Shown here piece after piece: positions 58,942 to 64,000 of a DNA stretch of 64,000 nucleotides; the first letter of the stretch is position 1; every line of letters starts with the position of its first letter. The position numbers and the translations under genes were made by a program. Below the pieces are notes generated by a model that made no database searches, was not told the origin of the DNA, and worked only from the letters and a program-made list of their open reading frames with translations. Location: NCBI RefSeq assembly GCF_965200585.1, contig NZ_OZ241361.1; one strand, 5' to 3'. The DNA comes from Bacterioplanoides sp965200585. Its GTDB lineage: Bacteria; Pseudomonadota; Gammaproteobacteria; Pseudomonadales; Oceanobacteraceae.

Positions 58942-59068
58942 CATTAGATCAAACTGTTGACGTCCAATAGTGCAAATCATGCCAAATTGTTATCAACTCA
59001 GCGAGTCTGGTGCAACAGTCTTTAACCTATATGCGGCTAATGCTACATCGGCGGCTATTCAGTGGTCG

Positions 59069-59428
59069 TTAGCCACAACAGCCTGAGTGGTCATCAAAGT
59101 CGATGGCCATATAAATAGAAGCACGCGGAAATTGTGCCGGATAAGCGATATAGTAGTGCGTGTTTTCTTCAATCGGCCACCAGCAGGCAGCAACACGTGG
59201 CACATCATCCAGATTCACACGCTCAATACAATATTGCAATTGCATATCCGCTGTTTCCGGAAAGCTTGCGGCAAAATACTCTGGGAAACCTTCCTGAGCC
59301 GTATCTAACTTATCTTCAATTTGTAGTTGCTGAAGCTTTTTCTTCCAGTTGTCGTCCTGACTGGCATCGACCAGAAAATCACCTAAATAATTGGTGTGAC
59401 GCTTTTTAATAATTCGTTGGTTAGCCAT
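59069..59428 (-). CDS. Hypothetical protein
   Basis: A 119-residue protein starting MANQRIIKKRHTNYLGDFL. It is mixed in character and rich in aromatic residues near the C-terminus (ACWWPIEENTHYYIAYP). It ends in DDHSGCCG, a Cys-Cys/His tail that could bind metal. No signal peptide. I recognise no family. The ATG at 59428 is preferred to TTG/other codons of the longer frame upstream (59473). It is followed at 58941 by the TetR operator region and preceded by the palindromic repeat. Confidence 0.6.
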   Translation of the reverse strand: MANQRIIKKRHTNYLGDFLVDASQDDNWKKKLQQLQIEDKLDTAQEGFPEYFAASFPETADMQLQYCIERVNLDDVPRVAACWWPIEENTHYYIAYPAQFPRASIYMAIDFDDHSGCCG

Positions 59429-59465
59429 ATTTAAATCTGCACTTTTATTGAATTTTATCTTCACA

Positions 59466-59572
59466 CAGCGCAATACGATGGTGTTTTAGCCGCCGTCCCG
59501 AAGGCACATCCATGTGCCTGCCGGACTACCGCAACATCCTGTTGCTGCTTTAAAACACCATCGTATTCGCTG
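59466..59572. repeat. Cloverleaf-like palindromic repeat, copy 2
   Basis: A 107-bp element with a nearly perfect outer stem of 22 bp (59466-59488 with 59551-59572, around AATACGATGGTGTTTTA) encloses two hairpins: GGCACATCCATGTGCC (59503-59518), extended by GTCCCG and CGGACT, and GCAACATCCTGTTGC (59531-59545). It is in the opposite orientation to copy 1 at 12862-13001. The hairpin cores are almost identical between copies, but the outer and middle stems differ on both sides at once. It sits between the SDR gene and the hypothetical gene, where it may also end SDR transcripts. Confidence 0.78.
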
Positions 59573-59595
59573 CTACTATTTCGATTAAATTGATT

Positions 59596-60267
59596 TTACC
59601 AGGGCAATTGCTGGCCATTGGAATGCCAGAAGCCACCACTGTTTTCCAGCGTCAGCTCATCAATACGCTGCGCCAGTCCTTCTGCCGCTTGTGCCGGGGT
59701 AATATCACCATTAAAACCAACCATTCGGGTTTGTACAAAGCCCGGGTGCAACTGAGCAACGGCAATGCCCCGGGGTTTTAAATCCATCGCCAGGCTTTTA
59801 CCCACGGCATTTAAAGCCGCCTTAGAAGCACGATAGCCGTAATAGGCACCGGAGGTATTATCTTCTAACGATCCCATACGACTGGTGATATTGGCAATTT
59901 TACTGCCCTCGCCCATTAACGGCAGTAACGCATGAGCAATCATCAGTGGCGCGATGGTGTTGACCTCAAACTGCTGACGAATCGTGTCAGCATCCATGTT
60001 ATCGAGGGTTTCGTTCAAAAAGATACCGGCATTGTTAATCAGCACATCGATTTTGCCTTCCACCAGCTCCGCCAGAATGGTCTGCAAACCTTCTGGTGTT
60101 TGCTCATTGGTCACATCAATACCACTGATGGTCTGATCGGCAATATCTTCAATCTCATCACCCGCTTCGCGGCAGATGGCCGTTACCAGATCGCCACGAG
60201 CGGCATACAGCTTAGCCAGCTCCAGGCCAATACCCCGGTTAGCGCCGGTAATCACTACGTTTGCCAT
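59596..60267 (-). CDS. Short-chain dehydrogenase/reductase
   Basis: The 223-residue SDR has the NAD(P) motif ITGANRGIGLELAKLYAARG (TGxxxGxG), NNAG in LINNAGIFLNE and catalytic YGYRASKAALNAVGKS (YxxxK) with the Ser in NITSRMGS. This is the CsgA/carbonyl-reductase-like classical SDR type. The C-terminus is short (SGGFWHSNGQQLPW). ATG 60267 is chosen from the fold start. Substrate unknown. It reads in the same direction as the desaturase gene upstream, with a terminator between. Confidence 0.9.
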   Translation of the reverse strand: MANVVITGANRGIGLELAKLYAARGDLVTAICREAGDEIEDIADQTISGIDVTNEQTPEGLQTILAELVEGKIDVLINNAGIFLNETLDNMDADTIRQQFEVNTIAPLMIAHALLPLMGEGSKIANITSRMGSLEDNTSGAYYGYRASKAALNAVGKSLAMDLKPRGIAVAQLHPGFVQTRMVGFNGDITPAQAAEGLAQRIDELTLENSGGFWHSNGQQLPW

Positions 60268-60375
60268 GTTTTTCTCCGCTTTGAGGATAGGTTGTGAGCG
60301 CACATAATAATGCAAAATGATCGTGATTGTTCAACAGCCGTTCGGCATCTGAATTAATCGTTAGCTGGATAAAAA

Positions 60376-60396
60376 AAGCCGCACAAAGTGCGGCTT
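60376..60396 (-). terminator. Rho-independent terminator of the desaturase gene
   Basis: AAGCCGCAC (60376-60384) pairs with GTGCGGCTT (60388-60396) around a 3-base loop. Read on the minus strand it is followed by a T-run (60377-60371), 58 bases after the desaturase stop. Confidence 0.85.
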
Positions 60397-60453
60397 AATC
60401 ATCATTAGCAGGCGATAACCCTGACGTTACAGGGGCCAGGCCTTAAAAATGCT

Positions 60454-61629
60454 TTAAGAAGCAAATTGCGCGGTCATCAGTTTCAGGCGCTGTTGCTGCA
60501 TCTTTAATGAATACTCCAGCTCTTTATAACGGGTACGCAGTGCAGCTTTTTCCCATTTTACCGCCAGCGAGCGCTTGGTCTCTTCATATTTCACCGCTTG
60601 CAACTCAGTCCATTCATTCAGCATCACTTTAAATTCATCGTATTCCTTCTCCAGCAGGGCTGCCCATTGCTCCAGCGTTGCCGGATCTTTGCTTTGGGCA
60701 TTCGCCAGTTTTTCCTGAGCACGCTGGAACTGCATTTTCAGTTGCGCACGCTTGATCTTAAAGTCTGGCACCACTTTTAAATCCCAGGTCAGCCCCACCC
60801 AGGAGCAGGCTTTGATAAACCACTTGGTTGGGTCCCAGTGGAACCAACGAATGCCATTACGGTAATCGTTCTGAAAAATATGGTGGTAGTTGTGATAACC
60901 CTCACCGTGGGTCAGAAATGCAAAAAACGCATTGTCACGCGCGGTGTTTTTATCCGTGTAAGGCTGAGAACCCCATTTATGAGCAATGGAGTTAATAAAG
61001 AAGGTAATGTGATGCGCTACAACAATGCGCAGGAAACCCGCCAGCAACAGCATTCCCCAAATATCATCAAAAAGCACACCCAGTAGCAATGGCACACCGA
61101 TGTTCATACCCAGAGCAATCGCCGCGTAGTACTTGTGCTGCCACACCACAATCGGGTCTTTCATCAGGTTCTTAACGTTATCGAAGTTCACTTCGCCACT
61201 TTTGTACTTACGCAGCATCCAGCCCATATGCGAGAACCACAAACCACGCTTAGCTGAGTACGGGTCACGTTCCACGTCATCACAATAGCGGTGATGCACA
61301 CGATGGCCTGAGCTCCAGGATAAGATGCTGTTCTGAAAGGCCATCGCACCCCATAACGCGTACCAGATGCGCAAGCTCCAGTGCGCCTGATAAGCATTAT
61401 GTGACCATAGACGATGGTAGCCGCCGGTAATCGCCATACCCGTCATCCAGGTAATAATCACACAAGCGACCCAGGCTGATGTCTCATAGCCATAGGCAAT
61501 ACCGTACCAAGGCACCAATGTCAGTGACACCAGCGTGGTCACACTGAACATAATCACCGGAATCCAGTTCAGCGGTGCTTGTTCGGATTCTGTGGTGCGA
61601 TTTGGCAAGGTGTTTTTATCGTTATTCAT
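60454..61629 (-). CDS. Delta-9-type membrane fatty-acid desaturase (DesA-like)
   Basis: The 391-residue protein is a stearoyl-CoA-desaturase-type di-iron enzyme with histidine boxes HRLWSH, HRVHHRYCDD and YHNYHH and about four membrane helices (residues 20-65 and 150-200). It introduces a double bond into acyl-CoA or acyl-lipid chains and adjusts membrane fluidity. After residue 280 it has a K/E/Q-rich helical C-terminal extension of about 110 residues, longer than in E. coli-type or cyanobacterial Delta-9 enzymes. It is unrelated in box pattern to the desaturase at 23207-24352. ATG 61629 is preferred to 61668. Confidence 0.92.
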   Translation of the reverse strand: MNNDKNTLPNRTTESEQAPLNWIPVIMFSVTTLVSLTLVPWYGIAYGYETSAWVACVIITWMTGMAITGGYHRLWSHNAYQAHWSLRIWYALWGAMAFQNSILSWSSGHRVHHRYCDDVERDPYSAKRGLWFSHMGWMLRKYKSGEVNFDNVKNLMKDPIVVWQHKYYAAIALGMNIGVPLLLGVLFDDIWGMLLLAGFLRIVVAHHITFFINSIAHKWGSQPYTDKNTARDNAFFAFLTHGEGYHNYHHIFQNDYRNGIRWFHWDPTKWFIKACSWVGLTWDLKVVPDFKIKRAQLKMQFQRAQEKLANAQSKDPATLEQWAALLEKEYDEFKVMLNEWTELQAVKYEETKRSLAVKWEKAALRTRYKELEYSLKMQQQRLKLMTAQFAS

Positions 61630-61923
61630 CGAGATTCTCATAGCTGTTAAAAAGCGTGCGCGTATCATACCTGATTATGGGTTATTCAGCATGAGCCAGA
61701 TCACTGCCCGATGCCTCTCCCGTTGATGTGTTCAGATTAGGCCAGTTTGATGACAGAGGGGTTGTACAACGGCAATATAAAGCTGACTTTTATGATTCTT
61801 TCCGCTTTGGCATGGCATATGTGCCAGTTTGCCAGCTTTGCGGGAGTTTATTTGCCGGGTTAGGGAACTTGTCGCCATAAAGTGGTCTGAACCCAAAAAA
61901 CCGCTCTCCGGAGGATATAACCG

Positions 61924-62499
61924 ATGCGCCTGAAACGCCTGATTTTACCGTTGCTGATTCTGTGTTCTGCCACCCATGCCGACTGGCAGCTGAACAATGC
62001 CCGCTCCGAACTCAGCTTTGTGGCGACCAAAGATGCCCGGGTTGCTGATAACCACTACTTTTCCCGCTTATCAGGCTCGGTGACTGATACCGGAGAAGCG
62101 GAACTGCTGATTGATACCGCATCGGTTGAAACCAATATCGCCATGCGTGACCGTCGCTTACGCGACATTCTGTTTCGCATTACCGACTTTCCTCAGGCCA
62201 AAGTCACCCTCTCCGTTCGCTCTGGGTTTCTGAAACCACAACCGGCTGGCACCGTGCGTTATACCGACGTGAATGCAAAACTGTTTCTGGTCGGCGCGAC
62301 TCAGCTGCAAAAAGCCCGGCTGGCTATTTATTACCTGGCGGATGGCGCGGTCGAAGTCAGTACCATTGAACCTGTGCTGGTTGATAGCGAAGACTTTGGT
62401 TTATTACCTGCCGTGGATCAATTGCGGGAAATGGCCGGCTTAAAAAGCCTGACCATCAAGGTTCCTGTTTCCTTCCGACTGGTGTTTGAGCCGGTGTAA
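61924..62499 (+). CDS. YceI-family periplasmic lipid-binding-like protein
   Basis: This 191-residue protein has a signal peptide (LKRLILPLLILCSATHAD) and a YceI-type lipocalin-like barrel: WQLNNARSELSFVATKDARV, ASVETNIAMRDRRLRDILF, and LKSLTIKVPVSFRLVFEP. YceI proteins bind isoprenoid or other lipids in the periplasm. An extended GGAGG ribosome site precedes the ATG. Its last codons are partly duplicated just downstream (62508-62540). It lies next to the integron but in the chromosomal backbone. Confidence 0.88.
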   Translation: MRLKRLILPLLILCSATHADWQLNNARSELSFVATKDARVADNHYFSRLSGSVTDTGEAELLIDTASVETNIAMRDRRLRDILFRITDFPQAKVTLSVRSGFLKPQPAGTVRYTDVNAKLFLVGATQLQKARLAIYYLADGAVEVSTIEPVLVDSEDFGLLPAVDQLREMAGLKSLTIKVPVSFRLVFEPV

Positions 62500-62540
62500 A
62501 TAAAGAACGATTGGTGTTTGAGTCGGAGCAGATATAAAGA
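62476..62540 (+). repeat. Imperfect tandem duplication of the yceI 3' end
   Basis: CGACTGGTGTTTGAGCCGG (from 62476) and CGATTGGTGTTTGAGTCGG (from 62508) begin two units of about 31 and 33 bp that both end in TAAAGA. The first holds the YceI stop codon; the second lies outside the gene and touches the end of the integrase remnant. Confidence 0.6.
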
Positions 62541-63309
62541 CTAAGCCAATAAATCGAGCGGACTGGTAGTTCCGGCAAAATGCTGGCCTAACACATGGGC
62601 GTATATCTGAGTGGTGGAAACATCACTGTGACCTAACAGCTCTTGCACGGTACGAATATCTCGACCTGAACGCAATAATTCAGTTGCAAAGCTGTGTCTG
62701 AAGGTATGGCATGAAATTCGTTTGGATGACAAACCTGCATTTTTGACTGCTCGTTTTAATGCCTTTCTCACGACTGACATATCCAGATGATGACGGCACA
62801 GAACTCTCGTTGTAGGGTGATTGCACAGCCTACTGGAAGGAAAAATAAACATCCACGCAGACTCTCGATAAGCCGAAGGATATTTACGCCCTACATTCAG
62901 AAATTCTTAACCCTGAACCAAACAATAGAGAGAAAATCAGCCGCACTCTTGGCTCGCAGCATTTAAGAATCTGATTTACTTCCTGTGACGATATAACAAT
63001 TGGCAGATGCCTGAGACGTGTGGCAAATGTGAAGCCAAGATCACCTAATGGCTGATTTAAATAGTTGTTATAAAGGAATGCTAACGCATTCAAAGCCACC
63101 TTCTGTGTGTTAATAGCAACATCACGTTGATTTGCCAGAAAGTTCAAAAACAGGATAACTTCGTCCGGCCCCATTGCAGAAGGATGCTGGAGCCGATGAT
63201 AGCGAATATAAAACCGAATCCAGTAAACATAAGTGTTCTCTGTACGAATGCTATAGCCGTGAAGCCTCATGTACTGGCGAATTTCTGTCAAAAACTTACT
63301 CTTGGCCAT
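62541..63309 (-). pseudogene. intI: Integron integrase (intI) with internal deletion and frameshift
   Basis: The N-terminal part (from ATG 63309: MAKSKFLTEIRQYMRLHGYS; GGAG ribosome site) matches integron tyrosine recombinases up to LLFGSGLRISEC, then stops at 62884. In another frame the protein resumes at RKYPSAYRESAWMFIFPSS and ends normally (ISCHTFRHSFATELL, VQELLGHSDVSTTQIYAHV, GQHFAGTTSPLDLLA), the last part being Vibrio-like. Roughly 60 residues between the first Arg box and the IntI-specific patch are missing, including the region of the catalytic Lys. The R, H-x-x-R, H and Y catalytic positions outside the gap are kept. The enzyme is almost certainly inactive. Confidence 0.9.
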
Positions 63310-63333
63310 ACGCTTCTCCAAATGCAAGAAACA

Positions 63334-63349
63334 CTGTTTAAAAATACAG
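63334..63349 (-). promoter_or_regulatory. LexA box upstream of intI
   Basis: CTGTTTAAAAATACAG is a perfect CTGT-N8-ACAG match to the gammaproteobacterial LexA operator, centred about 30 bases upstream of the integrase ATG. SOS control of integron integrases by LexA is established in Vibrio and class 1 integrons. Confidence 0.85.
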
Positions 63350-63637
63350 TATAATTTTAGCTTTTCAAGCTATGACGGTGCAGTTTGTTTTCGTGCTTGC
63401 CCGCTTTCACCATTGGTGATAATTTAAACACCAGTAAAACCAATGGGTCACGAAAGTGGTTTACAAAATAGTAGGCATACCGTGGCCGAAATAGTGTGCG
63501 CGCACGCTTTTCTGGAAGGGAATTATCTTGCTAAGGAAGGTTTCAAAGTGAAATCAGTTGGTTACAGCCATAAGCTCGAAAAGTTCTCGCAAAGATATCA
63601 GGCACGCACACGAATAAACTGTTATACGTAAATTATT
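63350..63637 (+). other. Integron attI region with probable recombination core
   Basis: The 288 bases between the LexA box and the first cassette have no convincing gene. GTTATAC at 63621-63627 resembles the GTTATGC-type cores used by Vibrio-like integrons and lies 11 bases before the start of the first cassette frame, the usual spacing, so I place the attI/cassette junction there. A weak Pc-like promoter (TTGCCC at 63397-63402, 17-base gap, TAATTT at 63420-63425) faces the cassette. Both sites are inferred. Confidence 0.6.
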
Positions 63638-64000
63638 ATGAGCCAGTCTGATAACTCTGTATTTGCCATTTATAGAGAAGGTAGCTTCGGATTTGAGGAA
63701 GTTTCTCAAACTCTAGAAATGATGCCAAATCGTGTATCTGTAGGCGGTGAAAAGAGAAGCAATACAGTTTGGAAGTTGTTTATTCCAGATAGTGCCCTAA
63801 ATCTTGAGGACCAGCTAAGAAGCTGGATAAATCTTTTCGAGTATAAGGCTGACAAACTGCTAGAACTCAAGAAGAGTGGCTGGACAATAGATATAGATTG
63901 CCTAATTCAGCCAGAAAATGGAGCTGCTATAGCTTGCTTTGATCCTGAGTTACTTTGTCAATTGTCGAATTTACATGTAAACCTTATCATCAGGGTTTGG
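63638..64000 (+). CDS. First integron cassette: DUF4279-like protein (3' part outside window)
   Basis: An open frame from ATG 63638 runs without a stop to the right edge (121 codons). Features: FAIYREGSFGFEEVSQTLEM, NTVWKLFIPDSALNLEDQL, YKADKLLELKKSGWTIDID and DPELLCQLSNLHVNLIIRV, which follow the order of DUF4279 proteins, a common small family in integron and phage-associated gene pools, function unknown. The codon use is more AT-rich than its backbone neighbours, as expected for a cassette. Its attC site would lie outside the window. Confidence 0.7.
   Translation, partial: MSQSDNSVFAIYREGSFGFEEVSQTLEMMPNRVSVGGEKRSNTVWKLFIPDSALNLEDQLRSWINLFEYKADKLLELKKSGWTIDIDCLIQPENGAAIACFDPELLCQLSNLHVNLIIRVW

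Noticed and set aside
63443..63631. 62-codon frame in the attI region
   Set aside because: No ribosome site, no homology, and it runs across the predicted attI core just before the first cassette.

Overview
The window is a gene-dense stretch of a gammaproteobacterial chromosome of about 48-50 % GC. Gene content (NrdJa/NrdJb-type ribonucleotide reductase, two membrane fatty-acid desaturases, HDOD proteins, Fur and LexA operators with enterobacteria-like consensus, a Vibrio-like integron integrase) suggests a marine Oceanospirillales-type heterotroph. The genus cannot be fixed from sequence alone. No prophage, CRISPR array, rRNA operon or intact insertion sequence was seen.

Layout. 0-8 kb: a partial TIGR03546-type membrane protein, an EamA transporter, a small MITE-like element, an HDOD protein, a minus-strand operon (periplasmic Lig E-type ligase, RecJ, DUF4124 protein), then folK facing folM and an AraC regulator. 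8-13 kb: two identical initiator tRNA genes with a strong promoter and a terminator, an AraC regulator, a thioesterase overlapping the 3' end of clpB, and a structured palindromic repeat. 13-22 kb: EamA transporter, LysR regulator, thioesterase, Prc protease, ATP-NAD kinase-like protein, a 264-bp nested palindrome, and a PIN-PhoH protein. 22-32 kb: beta-propeller protein, desaturase with its ferredoxin-reductase partner, a frameshifted DUF3302 gene before an HlyD-type protein, fructosamine-kinase-like protein, DyP peroxidase, CPBP protease and a chemoreceptor. 32-44 kb: FKBP, HDOD, a Fur-controlled ferritin-like/permease operon, SlyD, a large lipoprotein, a membrane-tethered metallopeptidase, a UvrD-type helicase and an LRR-protein kinase. 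44-53.5 kb: HlyD/DUF2955 efflux pair, IorA/IorB-type molybdenum hydroxylase, AlkD-like HEAT protein, and an unusual NrdJa/NrdJb pair. 53.5-62.5 kb: a self-regulated TetR-RND-LolA-like-outer-membrane operon, a second copy of the palindromic repeat, an SDR, a second desaturase and a YceI protein. 62.5-64 kb: the edge of a chromosomal integron with a decayed integrase, a perfect LexA box, attI, and the start of a first cassette encoding a DUF4279-like protein.

Most notable points: (1) the class II ribonucleotide reductase lacks one of its two active-site redox cysteines and its NrdJb partner lacks the Cys-rich tail, while both frames are intact; (2) two copies of a cloverleaf-like repeat change both sides of their stems together while their loops stay conserved; (3) a large nested palindrome has two equal 98-bp hairpins on one outer stem; (4) the integron integrase carries an internal deletion but keeps its SOS operator and a cassette at attI; (5) a perfect Fur box overlaps the -10 of a ferritin-like/permease operon and contains a misleading ATG. 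Start codons were moved from the longest possible frame wherever a downstream ATG or GTG had a better ribosome binding site or fitted the protein family.
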